Positions 48,901 through 60,027 of a stretch of DNA of 64,000 nucleotides are shown here, piece after piece (positions within the stretch are counted from its first letter, which is position 1; the number at the start of each line of letters is the position of its first letter). The notes below the pieces were generated by a model. It was not told the DNA's origin, ran no database searches, and saw nothing but the letters and a program-made list of their open reading frames with translations. The position numbers and the translations under genes are program-made. The DNA comes from Galeopsis tetrahit (lineage: Eukaryota; Streptophyta; Magnoliopsida; Lamiales; Lamiaceae): the NCBI GenBank assembly GCA_963675135.1, contig OY776122.1, positions 18,602,881-18,666,880 of the forward strand. The letters are read 5' to 3'.

Positions 48901-50652
48901 CTTGGATGAGCAAGGTAGAACATTGGCCTCAGTAGAGATGAGACTTACAGGCTCAAAGGATGTGGTGTTGCCCACAATTGAAGCCAGAATCAGTGGAGTA
49001 GAGTGAGGGTTGCAGACCATCTCTGCTGAAGTTCAAAAAGTAAAGACAAACATGGAATCAATTTCTAAAGAAGTCAAGAAAGAGCAGAAGCTACTCAGAG
49101 ACAATCACAACAACAATGTCAAATCTCTTAGATTGACTGTCAAGCAGGCACTTGGAAAGAAAACAGCTATTCAGAAGAAAAGAGCTGAAGAAATGAGGCT
49201 AGCAATGGTGAAGGCTGCCTTAGAAAAGTTTTCCCAGGAAGTAATGGCCAACATTGCTGAAAGTGTTGTGGCAAACCTTATTGAGTTCCTAAAGGCCCAA
49301 CTTGATGCATCCCTCAAAACAACTATAGAAGAAGTTGTTGAGCAGAAAATGAAGTCTGTTCTAACTTTTCTTAGCTTGAGCAGTGACAGGATGCAGAATA
49401 TACATGATGAGAATGTATATTTGCTGGAAGAGATGAAGTCCCTGAACCAAGCCTAATCCTTGATGGCAACTACTATGAGTGAGCTCAAACCTTAATGCTT
49501 TGATGCTGCCAAAAAGGGGGAAAGAGAAAGAGAAAGAGCAAGGGCCAAAGGTGCCTTGATAATTGGTAGTTCAGACAAGGGTAAGGACAAGGCTGTTGAG
49601 GACAAGGGTAAGAAGCAAGCAGCACTGAACTTAGAAGAGCTTGATGAAGAAGAACAAGGCTTCAGCAAAGGCCAGGAGGAGAAGCTTCAGGACTAGACAA
49701 GTCCACTGAAGGAATTCAGAAAAAAGGCCAAATCAAGAAGGCTAAAGGAAACAAAAGGAAAGTTGAAACTTTTACATACTTTCCTAACAGTCTTGATTTA
49801 CCACCTGAATTCAGGATTGAAGAAGAAGAGCCTACCTCCAAAAAGGCCAAGAATGTTGAAAAGGTCCAAACTGCTGAAGTGACCAAAACTGCTGAGAATG
49901 CCAAGTCTTCTGAAACTGACAAGTCTGCTGAGACTAAGTCTACTGAAGGTCCCAAAGCAGCTGAGAACATTGAAGGACTATATGAAGAAGGCTTTAGACC
50001 TCAACCAAAGAAGAAGATAACAATGTTGTTAAATGACCCATCTAAGCTGTTTTAAGAAGGGTATGTCAAGGACCCTGAAACAAAGCAGAAATTGGCTATG
50101 ATGAGAGCCCAAGAAAAGATGGATCTGATGGAAGAAGCTAACAGAGCAAGAGACAAGAGAAGGGCTGACTTTCAGAAGCCCAAAAGAAGAAGAGCAATAT
50201 ACAACAAATTGAAGCCTCAGCTACTGATTCCCATGGACACCAAATATCCACACTTGGATAAATGGGTGCCAAAACAGTTGAATGACTCTTGGGAAGAGGC
50301 CAAAAGGGAGTTTGTCTATGACTACTATGTCATTGACAGGTGAAATGGAAAGGATGTCAACTCCACATTCACTAAGTTCATGATTGAATATTACAGAGAT
50401 TTGTATCAACAATTGCTTGCAGCTGCTGATATTGCAAGACTTGAACTCACAACTCCCAAACCTATCATATTCATGCCTCCCAAGAAAGAAGGCTTCATTG
50501 ATCAATCCAAAATCTTTCAGAAGTTCTTTGAGATCCTGAAATTGAACAGAATGGTACTTGGACCAAAGGGCACATATCAAGAGGCCATGGAATTAAAGAA
50601 GAGAGTGTGGGCACAATATGGGATGGTGCCACCTCCTGAAGATAATCTCTGA
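45902..50652 (+). pseudogene. Element A extra ORF at the envelope position, copy 2
   Basis: ATG at 45902 (MAPKARPEMVVDF). The N-terminal block is complete here, including LIFEPIISIESDDLEV. TGA near 46472 interrupts it; frameshifts lie near 46790 and 47240-47355; stops follow near 47552, at TGA 48158, TGA near 49004, TAA near 49454, TAA 49493, TAA 50053 and TGA 50341. The coiled-coil part is at 48840-49400 and the conserved C-terminal block runs to 50652. Several lesions are shared with copy 1 (26975-31678), others are private. Same family as the ORFs at 4947 and 39009; function unknown. Confidence 0.82.
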
Positions 50653-51128
50653 ATTGGCTAAGTCCTCTTGACCCTTTTCTGCTGATCTGAATGTCTTGAC
50701 TGCTGACTTGTTGAAATTGATCATCTATGCTGAAATTGCTCAAGACTGGTGATATGTTTTGCTCTGATACTTAATGATTAATGCTCTTATAGAATATCTT
50801 GTTAAGTATTTCTCTGATCATGTACTTTATTTTATGTTCTGATGTAATGTTTCATGCTCTGATATGTTTGTTTCAACTATCAACATGTCCGTAATGAACT
50901 TCAAATGAATGATAGTTGAACATATTTTGAATCAAGAAACATTGTTATATGATCTCAACTTGTCTGATGTGACAACCTATATGCAAATTAAAACAGAAAA
51001 TACACTAACACACTTTCTTTCAGGAAACTTGACTCCAGTCACCTTCACTGAAGTAAAATGTAATAAGTGTAATCAAGTCACCTTTGCATAGAACGTATAG
51101 GTTTTGGCATCATCAAAAATAGGGAAAT
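50653..51128 (+). other. Element A 3' untranslated region and purine tract, copy 2
   Basis: Near-identical to 31679-32154, with the TGCTCTGAT words and the weak purine tract 'aaaaatagggaaat' before the LTR. No protein supported. Confidence 0.7.
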
Positions 51129-52820
51129 TGTTGGGAATAAAATGAGTTTTGATTATGATACCAAAACCCCCTAAGACATGCCAAGTAGATTAGTCAATAT
51201 GAATGAACATGTTTCAGGACTGTTGGAACATGTAGTCTAAGACAAGTAGAGAAGCTGATATGTTAGGCAGCTCTTAGAACAATAGATGCACTAGTTGAGG
51301 GGGAACACATGCTTATAAGTTTATTATGTCCAAGTCCCCTCAAGGCTCAGTTTTTGGATTGACCCCAAGTCTGCTGAAGGACAAGTATGCTGATCAAAGT
51401 CCAATCAGAGTGGAACAATCTATCTGAATATCAACTAAGTGGAATAGATCTTGAAGATCAGGTCTACTGCAATAAATGACAGTTTCAGAAGAGTTGTCCA
51501 GCAATATTGTCCCAACACAATTGAACTAGAACAAGCTTTGAAGTTCAAGGCCAACTATGCTGATGAGGTCAAATCCACTTATCCAAGACTTATATGCTCA
51601 AAGAACTACACAAATAAGACATGGAAAGAGAAAGAGCCAAGTCATTTGAAGAGAGCATGCCAACACTGCTGATAAGCAGAATCTGCTGAAATGGATAAGC
51701 AGAACTGTCCTAATGATAAGGAATGTTGTCCTTATCTCAGGATCATTGATAAGAAGAGATGTCCATATTTGACCAAGTGAATCTTGAAGTCAGACTTTGG
51801 GAAGAGTGCTGCAGAATAAAGACAAAGTGGTTACAGCCGTTTATTTTCCAAAACAAGGACATGTCACTATCAAGAATCTGTCTTCCAGTTTGAAGAGTTC
51901 AAGGAAGACATTTATAGACATTTGAGGCTGCCTCTCCAACGGGCAAATCCTCAAATTTGTCTATAAATACAGAAGTGTGAAGACCATTTGAAGCATCCAC
52001 TATCCATCCAACTATCAAACTATTCTGAAGCTTCAAAGTCCTCAAAAGACATTCTCAATCTTCAAACACTTCATCTAAGCTGAACCTCGTTGTATATCCT
52101 TACAAAGCTTAGAGAGATATCCTATCCTTATACACTGATCTTCATTGTAAAGGATATCTCATTAGTTGGAACCTTACTTCAATCCGTATACCTTTCAAGA
52201 GAGAAAGTTAGAAGGTTGTAGTAGTAGAAGTGGAAGGAACTAACTGTTGAGAGAAGAACAATTCAGTTCTGAGTTGAGAAAGGGTACTAGGACTCTTGAC
52301 ATCCTAGGGATCAAGGCACCAAGGAGTGGTGTGGTTGATCAAGTGCACCTTGGCACTATAAAACAAGTTAATTCCAAGAGTGAATGAATTATCTTGTTAA
52401 ATCGGGGAAAGTGGATGTAGGAGCTTGAGTCTCTGAACCACTATAAACTCTTGTGTTGATTTACTTTCAAGCATTTATATACATTCAACACTGCACAAAC
52501 TGGACTTTCAATGATACATATCCTAAACTGTGCAAAACAAGATTTGGACAAGTTCCCTGAACTGGATTAACTGTTAAGGTGATTTCAGAATTAAAAGGAG
52601 TTTAAACTAAAGGGCCTACCACTCCTTAGATAGTTATTCAACTAAGCACTCAATAGTACTTAGTAGTTTGATTATCTATAAAGACTTAATCATACCAGCA
52701 GAGTTGTCCAGGACAACCTTGCTGAAGTCTGGTTTGATCAAAGTTTGAAAAGAAATTGCATACAAGTGTATTTCCCCCCCCCCCCCATACACTTGTTATA
52801 TACTCCTTTCATGACCAACA
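51129..52820 (+). mobile_element. Element A 3' LTR, complete
   Basis: 1692 bp. It starts TGTTGGGAATAAAATGAG and ends 'catgaccaaca', followed by the ctaac duplication. TATA box 51962-51970; poly-C hairpin with 13 C at 52774-52786. It lacks about 18-20 bp near 52624 that the 5' LTR has (aattccgcacacataa region). Confidence 0.93.
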
Positions 52821-52825
52821 CTAAC

Positions 52826-53023
52826 CATTACCACATATCACCAATAACCTTCCTCAACCAAGAGAGGACAAAAATAATGTTCCTTGTACAACCATGGGGA
52901 GACTACTACTGCTACGATGCAAATTCAAAGACGTTTCAAGTTATAGAGGAATACGAAATGACATACGGTGTTCAACATGCATACAAGTACACTCCGTCTC
53001 TTGTATCTCCTTGCAATAAATAG
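52826..53023 (+). pseudogene. F-box protein gene 1, 3' part
   Basis: It follows the ctaac duplication directly and is in the same frame as the left half (codon ending 16085). It reads HYHISPITFLNQERTKIMF, then PWGDYYCYDANSKTF, and ends KYTPSLVSPCNK with TAG at 53021-53023. The paralogue at 53772 ends in a similar way (FYSYDIATRHFSRLE ... KYIETLVSPHP). It is the end of the F-box-associated domain. It has no start or promoter of its own beyond the LTR upstream. Confidence 0.88.
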
Positions 53024-53771
53024 TTATTCATAAATACTTTATCGTTATCCTTCAATATCTATTATATTTCGTTCTATTTCAATTAAAATATGAATTGTTA
53101 TTTTCATTTTTTTGATGCATCCTAATTAAAGTTTCAATTTATTCATGCACCCTAAATAATGATTTATTTATCCTCATAAAATAATCGTTTAATTTAAGAC
53201 ATTTCTTATGTATTACAAAATATATTCAGACGATAATTAATATGCAGAAAATGATGTATGTTTTATACTTTAGATTGTATTATTTATGTTAATTATATTA
53301 GATCCCTCAAATTTATTCAACATTTCAATTAACTATCATACTATAAAACGTGATGTTTAGTTAACAAATTTACATGAAATATAATATTTTGTTTTGTTAA
53401 CTTTAACATTTACTATAAATCGAGATGCATAGTAAACAAATTTACATGAAATATAATATTTTGGTTTATTATCTATCACAATTAATATAATGTTATACAT
53501 TAACAACTAAGACTATTAAACAATCAATATTGGCGGGATTAACATGTAATTAATTGATTAGACATATTCCTGAACCGGCTCAATTAATTTTCTGAATGGA
53601 CACATCCATCTTGCTTGTGGAATTCGAAAGGTTTTGTTTTAAAGAAGCAGATTTTTCACTTTCTATTTATTACAACATTCAAACTACCTCTTTCACACAC
53701 TCAAATCACATTTCTGAATCATCTTCACCAAGTAAAATCTATCAAACACTCCAAGTTTTAACGATCGTAAG
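53024..53771 (+). other. Intergenic region between F-box paralogues
   Basis: Strongly A/T-rich, no ORF of note. It contains a 72-bp tandem repeat (listed separately) and must hold the promoter of the gene at 53772; I do not see a clear TATA box. Confidence 0.6.
53343..53486 (+). repeat. 72-bp tandem repeat, two units
   Basis: Units start at 53343 (ataaaacgtgatg) and 53415 (ataaatcgagatg). They share caaatttacatgaaatataa and 'atatttt' with few differences; the ends are less well conserved. Confidence 0.8.
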
Positions 53772-54524
53772 ATGAACAACCACATCCCTGAAATGCATAT
53801 TCCATCCGAAATCAGAGATCATCTTTTGGAATTTATAGATCCAAAAGATTTATGCAGAATGAAGTGTGCTACCAAACATTGGAAGGATTTAATATCCTCA
53901 AAATCGTTTGTGGATTCTCAACTAGACAGAATCAAAAGTCAGTACAGGTTCTCTTTCATCCACAAAAATGTTGTTGCTAGCCCTCCAGTAACTTATTTAA
54001 CGGATGGATATGGTGAACCTGGTACTAGGCGTTTTATAAGAGACAATGCAGAAGACTTTGAAGTCCTTGGTACTTCTAACGGGTTAGTTTTATTTTGCAA
54101 CACTCTTGATGAGTTTCGTTTGTCAAATCCCTCCACAAATCAATCCATAGTTTTACCACCAGTTCCAGATCACATGCGTCCCTTTTTAGGGCAAGAGTCC
54201 TCTTATTTTGGTCTTGGATATGATGTAATGAATAATGATTTTTTGATTATTCGAGTTTGTTGTTTTCTTCAATTAGAAGGGTACAGTTCATCTGTTTGTT
54301 TGTACTCTAGGAATAACAATTGTTGGACATCATTACCTCCTTTTCCAATCTCCTATCTCAATTCAACAAGGACACTATTGATGTTTAGTGTTAAGCCATA
54401 TTGCACATTCTACTCGTACGACATTGCTACAAGGCATTTTTCAAGGCTGGAGGGTATTGAATCATGGCCGGATTGTCCCAAATCGTACAAGTATATTGAG
54501 ACTCTTGTATCACCGCACCCCTAA
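53772..54524 (+). CDS. F-box protein gene 2, 250 aa, shortened F-box-associated domain
   Basis: ATG 53772, stop 54522-54524, single exon. The F-box is at residues about 8-48 (MHIPSEIRDHLLEFIDPKD, CATKHWKDLISSKSF). The F-box-associated part runs from about 95 (FEVLGTSNGLVLFCNT, LSNPSTNQSIVLPPVP, YFGLGYDVMNNDFLIIRV, NCWTSLPPFP). It would act as the substrate adaptor of an SCF ubiquitin ligase through Skp1 binding. Typical family members have 350-400 residues; compared with gene 1, roughly 110 residues are missing between LPPFPISYLN and STRTLLMF, with the frame kept. It is a tandem paralogue of gene 1 in the same orientation. The ORF is intact, but whether the shortened domain still binds a target is unknown. 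Confidence 0.85.
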   Translation: MNNHIPEMHIPSEIRDHLLEFIDPKDLCRMKCATKHWKDLISSKSFVDSQLDRIKSQYRFSFIHKNVVASPPVTYLTDGYGEPGTRRFIRDNAEDFEVLGTSNGLVLFCNTLDEFRLSNPSTNQSIVLPPVPDHMRPFLGQESSYFGLGYDVMNNDFLIIRVCCFLQLEGYSSSVCLYSRNNNCWTSLPPFPISYLNSTRTLLMFSVKPYCTFYSYDIATRHFSRLEGIESWPDCPKSYKYIETLVSPHP

Positions 54525-55485
54525 ATATATGTATATTTTCATTGTCTAGTAATTGTTATTTTTGTGACATATATTTTTTTAATGAAAAGGCTGTTTTTTG
54601 AAGTTCTAGTAAACATTAGTCCCTTATTATATAATAATTATGTGTATTGAATGTTGTTTGTTACATTTATAAATCTCTAAAAAATATGGTTCATTGTGAT
54701 ACTCATAATCAATTGATATTCATTCAGATCATATTATTCCGATTTTGTTTTCTTTTGAAAGTACTTTAACACGCTAATGTGTACTAATAGTACTGCTCTT
54801 TTTTAACTTATAAATTCTCGAAATCCTCATATATTAACGATTTGCATATGAACATCCCTATATGCACATTATAAATGCACACTATATTTATATGGTAGTG
54901 TGCATATCAACCATGCGCATGCATATTAGCATGTGCATGTTTTTTTTCATATACACATGCACACCACTTGTGTATATGCATGTGTATCCTTTGTGTTCAT
55001 TTGTGTATGAATCTAGCAAGTGTTGACATGCATATCATCGGGTACACTGTAATGTTCATCTACATATGGATCTAAAATGTTCACACTATCCTGCACACAC
55101 AATACTGCATATTGTCGAATCTCATATCATTTTCCATACAACATACTACCAATCGTTTACCTAGAAGGTAACTAAATTAACCAAGCCATTAATAAGATCA
55201 ATCTGTAACAAAAAATCCAAAATAACAAAACAATATCCAATAACAAAACAATATCCATACTTCCCAAATAGTCATATAATACTGGAAATTGGAAATCTAT
55301 ATCATAAGCAATGATAATAGATAGTGTTTCTCCAACTAATAGACCCAAAAAAAAAAACGAAAAGTAGCCAATATTCATAAAAACTTCACACAACGATTAA
55401 TAAAATTCAAAACACCACCGACTTGTAGAACTCAAACTTATAAACTGTCTTTAGTTCAATAATACCAGGTCCGTTTTGTGATAAC
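54525..55485. other. Intergenic, A/T-rich with ATGCAC/TGTGCA-rich tract
   Basis: No gene seen. From about 54845 to 55020 the sequence is dense in alternating purine-pyrimidine words such as catgcgcatgcatatt and 'gtgtatatgcatgtgtat', with local palindromes. The rest is plain A/T-rich DNA. Confidence 0.55.
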
Positions 55486-58400
55486 CTACTCAATAGTCAT
55501 ATGCATAGGGTCAACGAACGATTCCACAATCCTAAATCTCATTGTGCTAGCAGCAAGTTTTCCAAAACCTCCGGTCTGAGGAACGTCACCTTTGTAAATG
55601 AACTAGATTTCCTTGCATAGAATGACTCCACAGTCTAATGAATCAGACCCCTGCCTCCAAGTTTCAGCAGCAACTGGGTACTTGAATGGCATTCGTAAGT
55701 AAATGTGATTAGGCTTCCTTGCGTTGAACAATTCGACCAATTTTCCATCAACATACTTCACCTAACATAATTGTAAAGATTATACAAATACATAAGTGTG
55801 TATAAGCTAAACAATAATATTTCAAGCGTACTAAAACGAAAAAATTTATGATATTACATTACTTACCACATTTAATGACTCCGCCAAATATGAATCTACA
55901 TGTGCTTTTGTCCTTGGAGGAATTGAGTTATAGAAAGTCCATTTCCTAGTTGTTAGATCAAGCTGAAGCAGTGTCCAGTGATCAATGGCTTTTAGACCCG
56001 TCGACGATCCCAACTCAGAAACAATTATTGGGAACAGAAATATGTTTTTTTCCAAGTTATCCTCAATAACTTTATCTATAAGTGAGTGAAAAGCCTTTTG
56101 TTTTGCTATGTGCCGATTTGTAATTATTGCCTGCACAAAAATATGTAACCGAATATTTTTACTTATTTTAAAATGCACAGAATATACTTTACTTAATAAA
56201 TGAACTGAAGAAATACCCAGCATGTCGCCGTAAACACTTTTACACGTCTTGACTGTGGCCTCGGGCTGAACATAACTGATCTTAACATATCCCCCACGCA
56301 TTAACTACCTATAATTTGGTAAAACATAAAAAATTTAAATACATATTGTATTGTACAGTACAATACTAATAGATTGAACTATATACCTGACTGGTAATCT
56401 GCCCATCATTTGCAATGTCAATTAACATCTGAACTGACACATCTGCAAGTGGTATATCCGCATGCCAAACAATGCAGCTGAAATATGCATAATTTATTAC
56501 AAACAACATAGACAAATTAATGTATCACAATATAAACAACATATAGACAAATCAATTTTTTTTTTATATACAATACTTGTATTTGAACAATATATGTTGT
56601 ACTTACTGTGGACCAATGTTCTTTAGCTCAGTGAACAGTTGATCTCTAACATAGGCATATATCTTTCTCACTGTTGCCAGTTTATTGTTGAAAGGGTACC
56701 TGACCACTGCTTTTGTAATTTTTTCCACATCTTCGTTCACAGGTGAATCGTCATCATCGTCATTAATTTCATGAACTGCTATCAAGTCGTTTCTAAGAGG
56801 TTAAGGGGATATTATCACAGGTTTCCTGTCATCTTTTTCAGTCCTTCCCTTAATCCGATCAACCAATGAACCCGGAGATGGGTATTTTTTCTTTTTCTGC
56901 ACCTTCTTTTCAGGGGTCTTTTCAACAGATTCAACTGTTGGCTCAACCAATCCCACATCTGGCTGGTTCATTTTGTCATCCCCAGCATCATTCAAAATCC
57001 CATCTCCCATGCTTTCAACACCCATCTCAAATTCATTGTCATCCAACAATGTATTTGAACAAAGTTCAGCCGTGACTTCTAAATTCTTCACCAACCTTTA
57101 GTTCTCGGCTTTCAACGCTATGAGCTCATTATCTTTAACACTCAATTGCTTGTCAAACTTTTCCTTGACATCTTCTAGCTCTTTCTTACCAGCAACCACT
57201 TGAGATACTAGCATCTCAACCCTGTTTGCAAACCTCTCATTATCACTTCTTAACTTTTTTATTTCGTTGTCCTTTTTGGATAACTCTTCATCACAACTTA
57301 ACCTGACATTTAGAACTTGTTTCTGCAGATCACCTATGTGAGCAACCAAATCATCAACTTTCTTCCCATTGGTCCTTTCACCTACATGATCAGTCATATT
57401 CTCTTTCACACCCACATTTTCTCCTGCAATACCCTTACCCCTATCATTAATAGCAGCCTCTCCGTCATCAACCACATCCCCACTAGTTCTTTGTATATCC
57501 TTACACACCATAAGAACAGAATCATTCTCATCTCTGAAATTTACCCCCGCAGACAAATCTTTCTCAAAATCAATATCAAAGGACGGGCATTCAATTGAAA
57601 AGCTCTTCTTTACATAAGAACTGGATCCAACCTCAACACCTTTTGAAGTTGAACCCTGAAATATGACATTCTGTTTTTCAACCACATTAAAGATTGTGTG
57701 TAGTGGTTTAGGTTTTGTTGAAACATCAGCCGAGATATTGTCAACCGGATTAGGAGTACCACTTTCTGTCTCAACTGTCGTCGTACCTACGCTTCTGAAT
57801 TGACGAAGAATCAAGAGTTGTTCCTTCTCATCTGTTGTAGCCTTCAGCTCGTCAGTAAAAACCTGTTATCACAGAACATCATAACTAATTTTGAATTGCT
57901 TAAAAAATTGTAATTAAATCAAAGTAATTCTAAATAATATTACCTGGGTTGAACGACTTAATTTGCCATCTAAAATTGCCAAATGTAGTGCTCCAGCATC
58001 CCATTTCAGGCATCTAGGGAAAGCGGATGAATTAACAGGCTTAACTAGCCTGGTATGCTCGCATAACCAATACTGCATTAAACATAGATCAAAAGAACTG
58101 TAACAAACATAATGTAGAATATGTAAAAACTTAACTAATAATGTTTTCAAAACTCATAAATGAGAAGAATTTTACCGGTAACATCACTGCACAACCACCT
58201 GCCTTTAACTGCTTGCTTCTCCTTAGCTGACGTTTCAATTGATCAACGATAAAAGTATTCCAGTCATACTTGCAAATATTTGAAAAGTTCTCCAAGTACA
58301 TTGTCAAATGCTACGGGACAGCCGAACTTCGAACTGGGCACAGAACAGACACCAATAGATAACAACATAACAACCTTGCAACATCTTGACTTGATTCAGC

Positions 58401-59046
58401 TTAATTTCTCCTAACAACAACCTTCAGCGTCGACAGTATCTGATTTTTATACAAAGAATTGTAGTATTGTGGCCTTGCTTCCATATCTTCACCAAAACAT
58501 CTATTAACCCAAGCAGGGTGATGATACTCATCCACCCTCTGTCTGATTTCATCACTTCCACAACTTATCCTAAGTATAAGCTCTGCATCAGACCTAGACA
58601 AGAACAGCCTAGTTCCTCCAATCACAAAACTTTTTGTTTCAAAATCGAATCGCCTAATAAACTCCACTATATCACTCTCATATTTCTTACACCTCTTCTT
58701 TAACCCAGCACTAACATTCATGCAAAGTGAATTCATTAGTAGCCAGAAGGGAGTCTTTTTCAATTCCACTATATGCTGCTCTGTAAACACAACGCCTTTC
58801 AAATCCTTAATAGGTGTTCTCATATTTGAACTATAGTAGGTTTGAGTCAAGTCCACCTCTAATCCACCTATAACAGAAATAAAGGTTTCATATAAATCTG
58901 TGCATATTTAATTTATACAAATAATCCATTTTTGAAACTATCTTACCAAAACAGTTCTCAGGTTTGATAGATTGAATCTTTTTGTCCTTCCTTGCTTGCT
59001 TTCTAATCCTCTTATATCTTTCAATGTCGCTATCTGCATTAAACAT
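55486..59046 (-). pseudogene. Ulp1-like (C48) peptidase pseudogene, about 8 exons
   Basis: Minus-strand exons that I can join at GT-AG borders are 59046-58947, 58867-58175, 58072-57944, 57862-56607, 56477-56387, 56304-56188, 56130-55867 and 55761-55486; the first ATG is at 59046. The N-terminal part (RRFDFETKSFVIGGTRLFLS, YLENFSNICKYDWNTFIVD) resembles plant DUF1985/plant-mobile-domain proteins. The large fourth exon is acidic and coiled-coil-like (LQKQVLNVRLSCDEELSKKD). The C-terminal part has the C48 catalytic pattern: DHWTLLQLD near 55980, then Gln and Cys in RQGSDSLDCG near 55650-55627. Such enzymes cut SUMO-like tags. In-frame stops at 58401-58403, 58311-58313, 57098-57100, 56801-56803 and 55603-55605 make it a pseudogene. 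Similar genes are often carried by Mutator-like transposons; I saw no terminal inverted repeats. Confidence 0.7.
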
Positions 59047-59189
59047 TTCATATTGAAAATGCATTATTATCTGACAAAATCTACTCAAACAAACTAGCTT
59101 ATTACAGATTGGAAAACAAATATCCAACAACACAAAAAATCATACAATTAAATAAAGAAGGGTAAATTCTTATTAAAGTTATTTAAATA

Positions 59190-59961
59190 TGTTGATGTTA
59201 ATATAAGTGTTTTGTTTAATGATCCAACACTAACGTACAGCTGAATGTTGTGTTTAATGTTCCCAACACTTATGACAACATCAGAATTTGCCCTTCCTTT
59301 TCTCACTAACTCTTATCTTACGCTTGTTGTCTAATGATGTCCCAGAGCAGTTAGAAGACGTGGGCAACACCCGAGTCATGCCATTGCGTGGGAGTGAGAA
59401 GTTATTAGACATGGTATAACAAGTCCCTAAATTCTAGGAGTGGTGGAGAAGTTTATAACCGCATGATCTCACGGCTGTGATGAACATGGGAGTTGATGGC
59501 AGTTCGTGCATAATGCCTATAAATACAGAACTTCCCTCAACACAAGATACACAAGAAGGAAAGCTAAAAACGACTACTACACTATTGAACGCTATATACG
59601 CTTCTAGTTAGGAATATATTTGTTTCTTCTTGTAGATCTTCATACTATTGTAAACCCGAATAGTAGTGTGTTAGATCATAGTCTTATTTACTAGGTTGTG
59701 TGATTAGATCTATGAGGGAGATAGTTTCATATAACTTAGTAAATCATTATACACTTTCATAGTGTTTTTATACACCTCTAAGAGGTTGTACTCGTTTCAC
59801 ATATTTTTATATAGTGAACAGCGTAGATTATTTATAATCTACGCAAATTTTGAATACTTCTATTCTCAGTACGTGCATTTTAATTTCCGCTGCATAGTGT
59901 TGTCTGGACAGTGCCAACACGACAGACAACATATCTGATTTCGCACGCACACACACTTTCA
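59190..59961 (+). mobile_element. Element C 5' LTR
   Basis: The right end (cacacactttca) is fixed by the primer site that follows. The left end near 59190 (tgttgatgttaat) is a guess because the second LTR is not visible. A TATA box (tataaatac) is at 59520-59528. Confidence 0.6.
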
Positions 59962-59962
59962 G

Positions 59963-59976
59963 TTGGTATTAGAGCC
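59963..59976 (+). promoter_or_regulatory. Primer-binding site of element C
   Basis: ttggtattagagcc matches the copia initiator-methionine tRNA site tggtatcagagcc with one change (t for c). Confidence 0.8.
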
Positions 59977-60027
59977 AACTACTTGATACACTAAGTAGAG
60001 ATTCTGCTTAGAGTGTGTAAATCTGAA

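Larger units (their letters stand above)
44108..51559 (+). repeat. Large duplicated block, copy 2
   Basis: The counterpart of 25180-32585. Here the A 3' LTR continues past 'aactatg' (51553-51559) to its full length. Offsets between shared lesions (18,960 to 18,971) are almost constant, so the blocks are colinear. Confidence 0.9.
16086..52820 (+). mobile_element. 36.7-kb nested retrotransposon insertion (element A with B inside), TSD ctaac
   Basis: The outer ends are two LTRs in direct orientation (16086-17797, 1712 bp; 51129-52820, 1692 bp), flanked by ctaac at 16081-16085 and 52821-52825. A 5-bp target duplication is usual for copia integrase. Element A contributes primer site, gag, pol, a linker and the envelope-position ORF. 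Element B entered behind pol at accgt. A later rearrangement left two copies of the A 3' part. The LTR pair differs at roughly 30 sites plus a deletion of about 18-20 bp at 52624, my count by eye, near 2 percent. Confidence 0.92.

Noticed and set aside
60013..60027. Upstream GTG as the start of element C gag
   Set aside because: An ATG follows at 60028 and matches the usual gag N-terminus; plants rarely use GTG.
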